A stretch of DNA of 64,000 nucleotides, from contig JADJJZ010000001.1 in the NCBI GenBank assembly GCA_016706255.1, forward strand, positions 1 to 64,000. The letters are read 5' to 3'. Positions 1 to 10,391 of this stretch are shown in pieces. Under the pieces are notes generated by a model. That model was given only the letters and a program-made list of their open reading frames with translations, did no database searches and was not told the origin of the DNA. Origin of the DNA: Bacteroidota bacterium (GTDB taxonomy: Bacteria > Bacteroidota > Bacteroidia > Chitinophagales > BACL12). The number at the start of each line of letters is the position of its first letter. Positions within the stretch are counted from its first letter, which is position 1. A program made the position numbers and the translations under genes.

Positions 1-540
1 TTACAAACCCTCGATAATATCATTCGTACTGTCAAACAGTATGGTTTTACAATTGTTTTTTTTCGGCTAAAGTGATGAATTACTCAGGCTTATATTCCAA
101 GGCACGCCCACTGAAAATCGAGGCTATCTCCTACCTCACCCGAATGGACCGATTAACGCGGACAGTTGTCAGGGTGCTGACGGGGAATAGGGGTTGGATG
201 ATTTTCTTAAACCCTTAGAAAAGTGACTTCCAGCAACTTAGGACGAAATTAATCAGGTTTGGATCAGGTTCCAGATGAGCTGCTTGTTGAAATTCTGCTT
301 CCTCACAAAGTAATTCAATCAAAACACGGCTGATTCAAAAGACTTATTTCCAACTTCCGAAAGGTACTTACAGAGGATAAGACCTACTTCACAAACTGTC
401 ATTTGAATAATACGGTTCTTAGTTAAGTAAGATAAAATTTATTGGTTTTAAGTGATGGGTTTGATTCACCTTCCCATTTATCATAGCAAGTTGACAACCA
501 TAATTACTATATGGCTTATCTACGATATTACATCACTTCT
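1..540. other. No gene recognised
   Basis: No open frame of useful length is present on either strand. Minus-strand translation gives short pieces in all frames, one ending at a TAA at the very start of the window, but none resembles a family I know. Given the decayed genes that follow, this is probably more pseudogene sequence. Confidence 0.4.
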
Positions 541-584
541 TTCTAGACTCCTGATAAGCACCCGATCTAAAATTCTGATAAGCG

Positions 585-1660
585 GGTAGTTTTTTCATTT
601 GAAGGCCCTTCCCTTCTTCATAGAAACACAGATGCCATCCTTCTTCACATCACGACTGCATCGCATCTGAGGAAGTTGCCTGTATCTAAACCGTAAACAG
701 TATTCGGTCGCTGGAATGCATGGAAGGTTTTGGTTGTCGGATTCCATTACGAGGGTATATTGGTTGTACCTACCGTATCGTTAATCACCTTTTTCTGCCC
801 AGTTCGTTCCAATCGAAAGGCTTTGGTATGTTCGCCCACTTCCCACTTACCACCCATGGATTTTGCCCCTGCCAGGATTTTTCTACGCAGTCTTCGAGCT
901 CGGAGTTTATTTTACCGTTGTCATAACCATCAACCACGCAATCTTTTAAAGGCAGCATCCGGTTGCAAACAAGAGCATTGGGATAACGCTATTTGCCATT
1001 TTTGTAAGACCTTTGTACAGATGTTGGAATTTCTACTAACACTGCGCCTGTTTTATGCAGTTATAGTCTCTCGGTTGCCTGTCGCCACCAGCTTTTGTTT
1101 TATAGTCCTCAAACATGGCATTGAAATGTCCAACCACAACGAAAATCCATCATCTCCCCATCCACAACCGGGTCAAAAACGCGACCGGTGCGACAAACAA
1201 CGCAATAGGTAACCATTATTTCTTCCCCAACAACATCACGAACTTGATGATGGTAGCCGATTCTTTAAGTGGGATAAGCTTTCGCCTCTCCTTTTATCTG
1301 AACCCCGACAACCAATTTTGATATTTACATCATTGATGCGCCATGTGCAAGAGCATAGCTTGTTCGGGTTGGAGGAACATCTTATCTGCACTTAACCGAA
1401 ATTGGAAATAAGCGATGAGACCATAAGGAGGATTAAAACGAACATGCTGATGCCCAATTTCCAGAATCGTTTGAACCTGATAAAGCAGGTACCAGTTGCC
1501 AGATAATCAAACCGAGTAAAAGCAAACGTATCCACCAAAAGGTTACGGAGAGGAAATAGGCCATGTTGATCGGTATTCGAATACTGACTGCCGGGAAAGG
1601 CGAGTGAAATAAACGCGAAAATTTCGAGGCAAATAACAAATCATTACAACAGGAACATCC
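585..1660 (-). pseudogene. DUF3179 membrane protein, decayed
   Basis: Minus-strand translation, pieced together across frames, follows a Bacteroidota DUF3179 protein. An N-terminal hydrophobic part (about 1640-1430) contains AYFLSVTFWWIRLLLLGLI. Next come GVQIKGEAKAYP, YHHQVRDVVG and VTYCVVCRTGRVFDP (about 1320-1150), which match the diagnostic core GVEINGEAKAYP...VTYC..C.TG.VF of the family. Further down are KSWQGQNPWVV and KAFRLERTGQKKVINDTVG (about 870-740), matching the second half-repeat. The frame changes at least four times and in-frame stops occur, so no functional protein is expected. DUF3179 proteins have no established function. The family assignment is firm; the ends are approximate. 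Confidence 0.68.
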
Positions 1661-1789
1661 ATTTTCGTTTCTTAAATTTAAGCGGGAATAAAAAAACGCC
1701 GTTGGATTTACAATCCTTTTAAAAAAACTGCGGACAAATCACCATTTGCTATCTACCTTATCTCCTACCGTTCTTCTATCTTTTACGGC

Positions 1790-3156
1790 ATGCTGAAGGA
1801 GTTACGCATTCCAGTGACGCCATAGTTAGTGGGGCGGAAATTGTGTCCATTGAGGGAATAGATATACATAACCGGAGAAACAGGGCCGGTAAATCTATTT
1901 TATTGGGTGCTTTTGGGTTTGATTTGGGTGAGCGTGCGGAAAGCAAGGTTTTGTTTAAAGGACAAAAAATGTGTTGTTGAGGGGTGTTTGATATCATTAA
2001 TTACAAGCATTAAAGGTTTTGAAAGCAACGAAATAGATTACAAAAGCAGAAACCATTATCACGCCGCGAGCTGAGCGATAACGGAAAAGTCGTGCGTTTA
2101 TAAATGATTCACCGGTTAATGTGAGCACCTTGCAGTTGTTTGCAGGGAAACTTATCACCATACACCCGGCATGACACACTGGATTTGGTTAATTCCGGAT
2201 TTCAGTTAACGGTTATAGATGCTTTGGCAGAATCGGAAAATTGCTGAAACTTATCAGCATTATCACGCCTGGAAAATTTGTAATAAAAAACTGGAAGAAA
2301 CCGAAGCACTGGCAGCTAAAGCACTTACTGAAAAAGATTTTATAGAATTTCAAATTTGGAACTGGATAAAGCGGAGTCGGAGGATATTGATCAGGTGCAA
2401 GTGGAAGCTGACCTCCACGCAACTTAGTCATGCCAAAGAAATAAAAACGCAATTGTTTATTGAGTGTAGATACACTCGAAAATGGTCGGGGTAATATTAA
2501 TGACTAGTTGCGGATGGTGATAAATCAGTTGAATAGTATATCAAAATATTTACCTGATTGAAAATTACATAAGCGTTTAGAATCTGCGAATATTGAGTTT
2601 GCGGGATGTTACGCCGCGATTTGGATGACAATAAGCTACCTCTACCATTGCCGACCCGGTTCGCAGCAAACGGAATTCAAACACAGCTGAGTATGTTGTC
2701 GGATCGATTGCAGAAGAAACACAATACGAATTCGATGGAAGAGTGTATTAGACTGCGTGGTACGCTGGGTGAAAAATTGTTAGCCTGTAGATTCTGAAGC
2801 TACAATTTTGGCGCTGCAGCAGGAAATAGATAAATTATTTTCAAAATTATCGATAGCCGCAAAACAGTTATCGGATAAACGTGTAAAAGCATTCGACGGG
2901 TTGGAAAAATCCGTTCACAAATTACTCGGTGAAGTTGGTATGAAGGATGCCGTTTTAAAAGTGGAACATCAATTCAGCACCGAAACACATTTATCGGAAA
3001 GAAAAAAACACCACATCCACCCAAATAACATTATTAAATCCCGATGAACGGCTTACTGAAATTGCAAAAATGCTCAGCGGGGAGAGGCCGACGAAAGCGG
3101 CGATGGAGAATGCGAAGGAGTTGTTGGGGAGGGATTTTTTGATTGATCAGAAGTAA
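1790..3156 (+). pseudogene. recN: DNA repair protein RecN, decayed
   Basis: RecN is an SMC-like ATPase of double-strand-break repair. Here the family N-terminus starts at ATG 1790 (MLKELRI). The Walker A region at 1872-1893 reads ITGETG then AGKSILLGA only if one base is restored, so there is a 1-nt deletion inside the P-loop codons. LGERAESKVLF follows. Coiled-coil pieces are visible at 2000-3000 in shifting frames, for example LEKSVHKLLGEVGMKDAVLKVE. The C-terminus reads LNPDERLTEIAKMLSGERPT to the TAA at 3154-3156, matching the RecN end. Between about 3000 and 3010 the segment that should hold the ABC signature and Walker B is missing, so an internal deletion accompanies many frameshifts. 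A second intact recN elsewhere cannot be excluded. Confidence 0.82.
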
Positions 3157-3238
3157 TTTTTGAATTGATCAAAATTGAAACAAGATGGATTTTTGGATTG
3201 ATCAAAATTGAACAAAATTGAATCAAAATTTGATTAAC

Positions 3239-3670
3239 CGTAGGGGCGAATCAATATTCGCCCGAACGATAGGTTAATTGATTGATTGAACAAAATTGTT
3301 TGATTGAATCAAAATTGGAATACATCGTTGGGGCGAATCAACATTCGCCCGAACGATAGGTTAATTGATTGATTGAACAAAATTGTTTGATTGAATCAAA
3401 ATTGTAATTCATCGTAGGGGCGAATAAATATTCGGCAGGACAGTCAGGTTAATTGATTGAACAAAGTTGTTTGATTGGATCAAAATTGAATACATCGTAG
3501 GGGCGAATCAATATTCGCCCGGACGATATGTTTATTGATTGATTGATCAAAATTGTTTTGATTGAATCAAAATTGGAATTCATCGTAGGGGCGAGATCAA
3601 TATTAGCGGGGATGATGGTTTGATTTATTGATTAATCAAAATTGATTGATTGATTGAACAAAATTGTAAT
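3239..3670. repeat. Five tandem ~87-bp repeats with hairpins
   Basis: Units begin with CGTAGGGGCGAAT or close variants at 3239, 3326, 3413, 3496 and 3584, giving spacings of 87, 87, 83 and 88 bp. Each unit has a GC-rich inverted repeat, GGGCGAAT-CAAT-ATTCGCCC in the best copies, followed by an AT-rich part made of short ATTGATTGA and CAAAATTG words. Copies 3 and 5 have decayed hairpins. The array lies between the recN remnant and the terminator at 3681 and codes for nothing visible. Confidence 0.85.
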
Positions 3671-3680
3671 TTATTATACA

Positions 3681-3714
3681 AAAAAAATGGCCGTTTGATA
3701 ACGACCATTTTTTT
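3681..3714. terminator. Bidirectional intrinsic terminator
   Basis: The left arm AAAAAAATGGCCG (3681-3693) pairs with CGACCATTTTTTT (3702-3714) with one mismatch around an 8-nt loop. A/T tracts flank both sides, so it can stop transcription from either direction. It sits just beyond the 3' end of the minus-strand VPS10 remnant and presumably was that gene's terminator. Confidence 0.8.
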
Positions 3715-3747
3715 GGGATTAATATTTAATCCGTTTTGACGGAAATG

Positions 3748-4260
3748 TTATTCTACTACAATATTTCTTGAAGACGCTTGTCCGTTGCGGAGGCGGAGGG
3801 TGTAGACGCCGGCGCTGAGGTCTTTCTTTCGATTGTGTGGGTACAATAACGGCATTTAAATTACCATTCTGGTTACTTAACTACCTGACCTGTGATATCC
3901 AGTATTCGATATTTAAATCAGTTGATGTGGTTAAATTAAATTCGATGGTTGCAGCAGTTGTTACAGGGTTAGGAGAAATTTGTAAATCATTTAATCCTGT
4001 TATGTTATCGATACTGTTTGTCCGTAATAAATTCATCGGTTGAGTATATGCTGTTTCAACTAATGGTGATTCAACACAAATGGTTCTTACAGCCATTCGT
4101 AAGCTGTTATAGTGATAAATCGGAAATGGTTATTGACGTTTGCAGCAGTTGTTGTTAGTTTGCCATATTGCATCTGCTACACAGCCTTATATTCCACTTC
4201 ATACATTACCACATACACTGGCATCCATGAAAGATTTGCCGTTGTTGCAGTTACAGTTCG
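3748..4260 (-). pseudogene. Detached 3' end of VPS10/Asp-box T9SS gene
   Basis: Minus-strand translation from the element boundary gives RTVTATTANLSW and YEVEYKAV, then AVRTICVESPLVETAY. This is an FnIII domain. Then come NDLQISPNPVTTAATIEF and DLSAGVYTLRLRNGQ, ending NIVVE at the stop 3750-3748. That is a type A T9SS sorting domain. The same order of FnIII plus sorting domain closes the intact paralogue at 29841-32987 (TATSANLQW, YEWTVKTIC, LLISPNPLTS, NDLSAGIYS). At least four frame changes are present. I infer that this is the 3' part of the gene at 27021-29656, cut off by the integrated element. Confidence 0.85.
4255..4260. other. Left attachment site (attL core AGTTCG)
   Basis: AGTTCG here is repeated at 27021-27026. 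Joining the host sequence left of this copy to the host sequence right of the other copy restores, on the minus strand, the codons GGG ACT CGA ACT GTA ACT GCA (GTRTVTA) in frame, aligned with the paralogue. A 6-bp shared core fits the crossover region of a tyrosine recombinase. The element side continues TCCGCTCCGCAA and then a terminator, which resembles the 3' end of a tRNA gene and may mark the element's usual target. Confidence 0.75.
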
Positions 4261-4278
4261 TCCGCTCCGCAAATTCTT

Positions 4279-4310
4279 AAAACCCTTGCTGTGCAAGGGT
4301 TTTTGTTTTT
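4279..4310 (+). terminator. Intrinsic terminator at left end of element
   Basis: AAAACCCTTGC (4279-4289), a TGT loop and GCAAGGGTTTT (4293-4303) form a perfect 11-bp stem followed by TGTTTTTTT. It lies 18 nt inside the element boundary and would stop plus-strand transcription entering from the chromosome. Its position directly after the tRNA-like TCCGCTCCGC suggests it came along with a tRNA 3' end in the element's attP. Confidence 0.75.
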
Positions 4311-4322
4311 TTGGTCGTGCTA

Positions 4323-4332
4323 TTGTCGAGCA
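4323..4332 (+). repeat. Candidate integrase arm-type site, left end
   Basis: The 10-mer TTGTCGAGCA lies 63 bp inside the left boundary. The same 10-mer is present twice near the right boundary (26893-26902 and 26904-26913), in the same orientation. Short direct repeats near both ends of an element that encodes a tyrosine recombinase are the usual arrangement of arm-binding sites. Confidence 0.6.
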
Positions 4333-4434
4333 GTATGGTTTTTTCCCTCAACAAATTATCTGGTGTTATTCAATATTATCTATTTTTATGATTGGTATAG
4401 CAATAAAAACCATAATTAATATAAAAATAAAACC

Positions 4435-7400
4435 ATGAAAGAAGATTTTGAATTTAATGAAGATGCCTTGTAGAGCTTTGGAAGCAGCAGCGGATAAGAT
4501 TATTGAGAAAATGGTTAAAGTAAATAACAGTCCTACAAAGTAAAGAAAGTTGGATCTGGGGTTAATTCAAAACGCCAAAGACAATGTAGCCGCTGATTTT
4601 CCAAACAAAAAAGTTTCTATTTTAATTGAACTTAATAAAAATGAATTTATATTTTCCCATAACTACGGTTATTTTACAAATCCAACATTGAAGGTATTAT
4701 CCGTCAAGTCAATAAAAGATTCAACAGTTGACGAAGTTGAGCATGAAAAACAAACTATTATTATAGGTAATTTTGGAACAGGATTCCTTACAACTCACCT
4801 TTTATCTAAGGTGATAGAAATAAGCGGATTATACAAAAGAAATGAAATTTTCAAAGAACTTGTATGTTTTTCAGTAGACAGGGGTGATATTAATAAAAAT
4901 ATTTTGGTGGAAAGTATTCGAAACTCGTTTATTGAAGCCGACAAAAGCGTTAAAAATGCAACTGCCATTTTAAAAGAAAATATAAATTTTTCATACCCTA
5001 ATACAAAATTCACATATAGAATTGATGATGATAAACTAGCACTACTTGGTATAAATGATTTATATAAATCATTACCATATACATTAATTTTTGCAGAAGG
5101 AATTGAAAAAGTAGAAATTAAATCCTCAAATGGTAATGTTAAATTTTCCATGCTAGATCAACAACCACTAGATCAACAACCGCTAAATCAACAACCGCTA
5201 AATCAAGAAATTTTTCACATTAATCAAACAGTCCCGTCCCATTATAAGGACAAACCAATAGCAGTCAATGTTCGCATCGCAATTCAAGTAAAGACAATTG
5301 AAAATAACAAAATCGCAATCATTTCTTCTGATGATAGCCTACCCCATATTTTTCTTGATTTTCCACTTGTGGGTTCAGAAAATTTCACCTTTCCAGGTGT
5401 AATAAACTATGCCTTGTTTACACCCAAAGAACAACGTGATGGAATATTTTTAGATGAAGCGGGGAAAGAAAGCGCAGAAAATCGTAAAATTATTGAAATA
5501 TGTGCTTTAGCCTATTTTTAAAACTAATTAAATATGCCACTTTAAATAAATGGTCTAATTTATTTAATTTGGCTAAAACTGATATCCCTAAAATTACCGA
5601 TTCATTTTCTGCATCTTGGTATAAAAGGAAATACAAATTTTATTAAGAAAAAACTTACTTGAATCTGAAGTAGTAGAAACTGAAGTAGAAACAGCTGAAG
5701 ACAGCAGGATAAACCTAAAGCAAGCGCTTTTCCCTTATGCTTCTGAAACTAATTTAACCATTCTTTGGCAATTGGCAATAAAAATCCATAAAAAAAGATT
5801 GCCAAAATTAGACCATGTAAAAATTTGGCACTCAATTATTGATAGTGAATGGAAAAGTGATTTCAAAATTGATTTAAGATATGATTTAGAAAAATGGTAA
5901 TTGAAATTAGCAACCAGTCAAATATTACTAATTTATCCAAATTAATACATGAAGATAAGGCTTTAACATTAATTTGGTTAAATGAAGTAATTGAATATAC
6001 TTTAAAAATAATGAAAGTCCACTTTCCAAATTCATGATTATTCCCAATCAGAGTGAGAGAATTTTTATAAAAAGATATTTTCTGGAAAGACAAAAACATA
6101 CCTACTGAATTAAAAGAAGTACTCAAATATACTTGATCCAAAATTGGCTTGTCAATTTATTACATAAAGATATCCACACTTTTAAGCCTCAAATTGAAAA
6201 AGATGTGAAAGATTGTAGTGATCGTATTAATACACTAATCAAAGCAAACTATGACAGTAAAAAAATCTATACTGCAATTATGTTACTTTTAGCCTTGGAT
6301 CCAAGTGATGAAAGTTTGTCGATTGATAGAAAAGAAATTAGCACTTTAGTTTCCGGCTTTTATAGGAATGAAAATGAATCTAAAAGTATAGAATCATGGT
6401 CGAGTGAAACTTGGGAACAATGTGATAAGTGGATCATAATAAAATTAATAACAGACCTAGAAAAGAAATCGAATGTACCAAACCTATACAATCACTTACA
6501 AACAAACAGCTTAGATTGGCTTAACAATTTGGTGCAGGCTATATCAAAATTAGGCCTTGAAAATCACATGAATCATTATTCAATACTCCCAAATCAAAAT
6601 GGTGAATTTAGATTAAAAAAAGATTTGTCCGTAGATGATAAAATCGATCTTACATTGAAGGCAATTGCGGAAGAACTAGAATTAAAATGCAAACATGATT
6701 TATTAGCCAATGAGATCAAGCTGGAATTAGATGGTAAAAAACTTACTTCGCGGGAAATCGCAAATAAAATATCTGAGAAAGTTACAAGTATTTACTCAAA
6801 GGATTTGGGGAAGGAACAGAGAAGAAAAAGTAAAAGCAGCATTTTCTTCAATTTATAAGTGGTTTTACTATAACGATGCTAATGCAAAACTTTGGTTTAG
6901 GGAATTATATGAAAAACGGTCTATTATTTTACGGTCTGAGGAGGAAAATATTGAATCAATAGAATTTGAACAACAGTTAATAAACAATCAAAATAATTAT
7001 TCAAAAGAGGAAATTATTAATTTGATAAATATTGATAGACATAAAATAAAACTGTTAAAAATATTTCAGATGAAGATTTACACGGCTTAGCAATTAATAG
7101 AGAGGAATATATATTAAAGGAGGCAGATAAATTAAGGAATAAACCAGTTGAAATTATAAACCAATTAGGAATGGTTGCTTCAGCACTTTCTACATTAGCA
7201 GAAGCAGAGGAAATGAATAAATCTTCAAAGAGATTACACTTTGAAAATACTCATTTCAATACAGGGAATTGGGAGTATGTAAAAATCATTATTACCAGAG
7301 CGGTTACAAAAGTTTTACAATATTTACAAACTAATACTAGGTATCATTTTCCAGAAGAACTCGGTGTTCTAATGGTCTCTTCTCAAACACCTACAGTTAT

Positions 7401-7620
7401 CACAGGCGCTCTTAAAGATGGCCAACCGATTAATCTAGTAATTCGGCCAGCCGATGGTAAAAAAGTTCATGTTTATTATGGTGCTGAGTTTAAAGCCTTG
7501 CTTCAAGAAAATACAGAATTTTGGATTCAAAATGGAGATGACGTTCCAGAATTACTAACTATTGGAAAAATATTGCAATACACCGAAACTGAAATAATCC
7601 TCTGTATCCAAATAGGTTAA
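4435..7620 (+). pseudogene. Sacsin-like GHKL ATPase, frameshifted
   Basis: The reading starts at ATG 4435 (MKEDFEFNEDA), is shifted before 4550, then is open to 5521. It holds HNYGYFTNPTLKVLSVKS and IIIGNFGTGFLTTHLLS, the ATP-lid and glycine motif of a GHKL/HSP90-like fold as in sacsin N-terminal ATPase proteins. Sequence then continues in changing frames: LKQALFPYASETNLTILWQL (about 5710-5770), a long helical part at 6133-6830 with HYSILPNQNGEF, and a C-terminal part at 7171-7620. I count at least six frame breaks (near 4470, 5521, 5640, 6035, 6825 and 7075). The intact protein would be about 1050 residues. Bacterial sacsin-like ATPases often sit in defence islands; a defence role here is inference. 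It is followed 30 bp later by a second broken gene. Confidence 0.7.
5153..5209 (+). repeat. 15-bp coding minisatellite (LDQQP repeats)
   Basis: Four 15-bp units encode LDQQP, LDQQP, LNQQP and LNQE-I inside the GHKL ATPase pseudogene. The unit length is a multiple of three, so copy changes keep the frame. The position, between the ATPase core and the next conserved block, suggests a flexible linker. Confidence 0.8.
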
Positions 7621-7650
7621 TAAACTAATTGCAATTTTATAATTACTTAA

Positions 7651-8466
7651 ATGCAAGCACTCTACACCAAAAAAACACGCCCACAACATCCTAATCACAA
7701 TAGGCTATCTCGAAAACTTACTTAAATACAACCCTGAATTTAACAATACCCTTTCACTCAATTTAAAGCCTAGTGAAAAATCGAGCATATTAACAGATTA
7801 CGAATCCATAAAGTATTTAAAATTGTTAATGGGGTCAGTTGTAGAGATGCCTAAAATGAATTTCACAAAGCCGTTAACAAAATGGGAATATTTAAGGAAT
7901 GCTGTGAAAACGATACAAAATATTAAGCAGGATTATCTAAATGCGATAAACACTAAACTAAATGAGAATGAAAAAATTGACATTATAAAAGGTGTTAAAG
8001 CATTTTACAAATCAGGTAATCATAGGCTATTGTTTAGCTATTCCAGTCATAATGCAACAAACGAGGATAGAATTGGCCACTATGTTGTGACTATGGCTTT
8101 TACATTGGTGGCAGCATATTTTATTAAAGCCTTTTTACCTAAAAGTGATGATAGCACTGAGGTAGTTGAAACGGTTGAGAACGAGGAGGCAAATTTAGAT
8201 GAATTTTTGATGCTATTTTTGACAACCCGGAATTAGAGGAATTATTAAGTGAAACGCTTAGAAGTAAAAATGAGTCAATTCGACTAATCTATAAAGAGTT
8301 GGAAAGTATTTTACCAAACTTCACCCCACATAGAAAATATATTATAACCGGCTATATTGCTGAAGGTTTTGGGCTGTTAAGCTTTGATGACAAAGCCGAA
8401 TTTAATAATTACAATTCAAAGAACCACTATTTCGAAGCACGAGTAAAAAGCCTTGTTACAAGGTGA
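7651..8466 (+). pseudogene. Unknown protein downstream of GHKL ATPase, frameshifted
   Basis: The reading starts at ATG 7651 (MQALYTKK), shifts after an A-run near 7675 into HNILITIGYLENLLKYNPEF, is then open to about 8210 and shifts again to FDAIFDNPELEELLSETLRS, ending in VKSLVTR at TGA 8464-8466. The intact product would be about 270 residues. One hydrophobic stretch (VVTMAFTLVAAYFIKAFL) could be a membrane helix or a buried strand, and an acidic low-complexity patch follows. I recognise no family. The 30-bp gap behind the ATPase gene and the shared orientation suggest the two worked together. Confidence 0.6.
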
Positions 8467-8507
8467 CTACGAACAAAATTTAAAAAAAATAGCGTTTTTG
8501 TTCGTAG
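8467..8507. repeat. 12-bp inverted repeat before replication module
   Basis: CTACGAACAAAA (8467-8478) and TTTTGTTCGTAG (8496-8507) are perfect inverted repeats separated by 17 nt of mostly A. TTCGTAA words recur further down in the same leader, before the HTH gene. It could be a terminator for the upstream gene or an operator/replication site for the module that follows. Confidence 0.65.
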
Positions 8508-8628
8508 GCACAAAGAGTATTGTTTACGTTTTCATTCGTAAGTATAATAGTAAAAATAGTAAAATCATTGCATATCAGTTTCTTTTATTAAAGTTTTATT
8601 CGTAAGATCTTTGTGAAAAATAAATGAC

Positions 8629-8910
8629 ATGAGCCAATTTTTCACAACCTTAACAAAAGATGAACTCCGGGACATGTTTCGGGAGGAAATCAATCTCCTC
8701 AAAAAAAATGAGGCAAAAGAAACCAGCCAGTTAAAAAATCAGGATGAGTTTCTCACCGTTCAAGAAGCCTGCGATTTACTCAGGATTTCAAAACCAACCT
8801 TATATAAAAGAATGGATGATGGAACCATTAATTCTAAACGAATGGGCTCCCGTATTTTGTTCAACAGGGCAGAATTAATTAACACCATTAATAAATCAGG
8901 AGGTAAATAA
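8629..8910 (+). CDS. Excisionase-like helix-turn-helix DNA-binding protein
   Basis: A 93-residue protein. The N-terminal part (1-40) is helical and charged. Residues ~44-90 carry a MerR/excisionase-type winged HTH: FLTVQEACDLLRISKPTLYK followed by DGTINSKRMGSRILF. This family is found in Bacteroidota integrative elements directly before a replication protein and may act as regulator or recombination directionality factor. Its stop overlaps the next start (TAATG), so it is translationally coupled to the primase gene. It is complete, with no lesion. Confidence 0.8.
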   Translation: MSQFFTTLTKDELRDMFREEINLLKKNEAKETSQLKNQDEFLTVQEACDLLRISKPTLYKRMDDGTINSKRMGSRILFNRAELINTINKSGGK

Positions 8911-10374
8911 TGGAAAACGAATTATTGATGCCAACTGAGCAAGAACCTGCAACAAATAAAAAGGTATTCACCTTAAATGAGGATAAAATAAATGCCTTTG
9001 GCGGAAGAAAGACTGCCGAGCAGGTTATTCAAAACCTACTTGCCGAAATCAAACCTGTAAATTTCCGTGAATATCTGCAATTACCGGACAATGTTAAAAC
9101 TGCTCAAAAACATTATGTAGTTGGAGTTGTAAAGCGGTTGCAAGAAATTGCAGAGGAAAACAGGTGGAATCTGGCAAAAGTTTACGATTATGTATACATT
9201 TTTAATGGTTGCTATTGGCTGCAATTAGAAAAGGATGAACTAAAATCCATGTTAGGGGAAGTGGCAATGGCTATGGATATTCCTTTATATGATGCACGCC
9301 ACTTCGACTTTAAAGACAAACTCTTAAAACAGTTTATGACAGATGGCGATCTAAGTCCTCCAAAAAACAAACCGGATGCAATTTTAATTAACCTAACCAA
9401 CGGAACCTTTGAATTTTCTCCTACCGGCGGCAAACTTAGAGATTTCGATCCTGTAGATTTTATAACCAATCAATTGCCATTTGATTATAATCCGTCAGCA
9501 AAATGTCCATTATTTGAAAATTTTCTGAATAAGGTATTACCCGATAAAAGTTGTCAGGCAGTTTTGCAAGAATATTCCGGTTATATTTTCAGTGACTTAA
9601 ATCTTGAAAAGATATTGATGTTAACCGGTTCCGGGTCAAACGGGAAAAGTGTTTTCTTTAATATTATTTGTGCCTTAGTTGGAGAAGAAAATCTACTTAA
9701 CTATTCCTTGGGTATGTTTGAACATGAATATAACTCGAGCAAAATTGACCAATAAACTGCTTAATTACAGCAGTGAAAAAGGAACGGAGATAAATCCTGA
9801 TACCTTAAAAACACTGGCAAGCAGAGAACCAATGCAAGCTAGAGAACCTTACGGCAAAAGTTTTACCCTGTTTCCAAAAACAAGGTTTATACTCAACACA
9901 AATGAACTTCCTAAATTAACGGAACAAACAGAAGCGTATTACCGAAGATATTTGATTTTGCCCTTTGAAACAAAAATTTCAGATGCTGAAAAGGATATTG
10001 ATCTGGCAGATAAAATTATTGCAAATGAATTACCCGGCATTTTTAATTGGTTACTAATTGGAATACATCGTTTGCATACTCAAAAAAAGTTCACACATAG
10101 CGAAAAAATTGATTTTGCAATAGAAGAATACAAAAAACAATCGGACAGCGTTGCATTATTTATTGATGAAAAAGCCTTAATACCCTCAACCACTAGAAAG
10201 GAAGCAGTTGCCGAGTTATACCAAGCATATAAAGCCTTTTGCTCTGAAGATGGATATAAGGCAGTTAGTAAAAACAAATTTTCTACCCGACTTGAAAACA
10301 AAGGTTTTGAACGCGCACGACTTAACGGTGGCAGTGCAGCCTTCCTTTTAGAAACTGACTATTCCCGCGAATAA
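8910..10374 (+). pseudogene. P4-type helicase/primase, frameshifted
   Basis: An element-encoded replication ATPase of the phage/plasmid primase P4 (D5-like) type. Residues ~150-230 form the D5 N-terminal region (DAILINLTNGTFEF, FDYNPSAKCPLFENFLNKVL). A Walker A follows at about 240 (LTGSGSNGKSVFFNII). The first frame ends at 9755, but AKLTNKLLNYSSEKGTEINP continues in the +1 frame, so one extra base near 9732-9736 breaks the gene. The rest runs on to 10374 with the sensor-like FILNTNELPKLTEQTEAYYRR and a C-terminal winged-helix region. Without the lesion the protein would be about 490 residues. Probably inactive as written, unless the indel is a sequencing error. Confidence 0.8.
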
Positions 10375-10391
10375 AAATCTTTAAATCTCAC

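Noticed and set aside
720..1320. Plus-strand open frames over the first kilobase
   Set aside because: The minus strand carries recognisable DUF3179 motifs in the same place.
3239..3670. CRISPR array
   Set aside because: Repeats are ~87 bp and contiguous, with no unique spacers and no cas genes.
4112..4438. Plus-strand frame of 108 codons across the left boundary
   Set aside because: It spans host FnIII remnant, attL and a terminator, so it is a chance frame.
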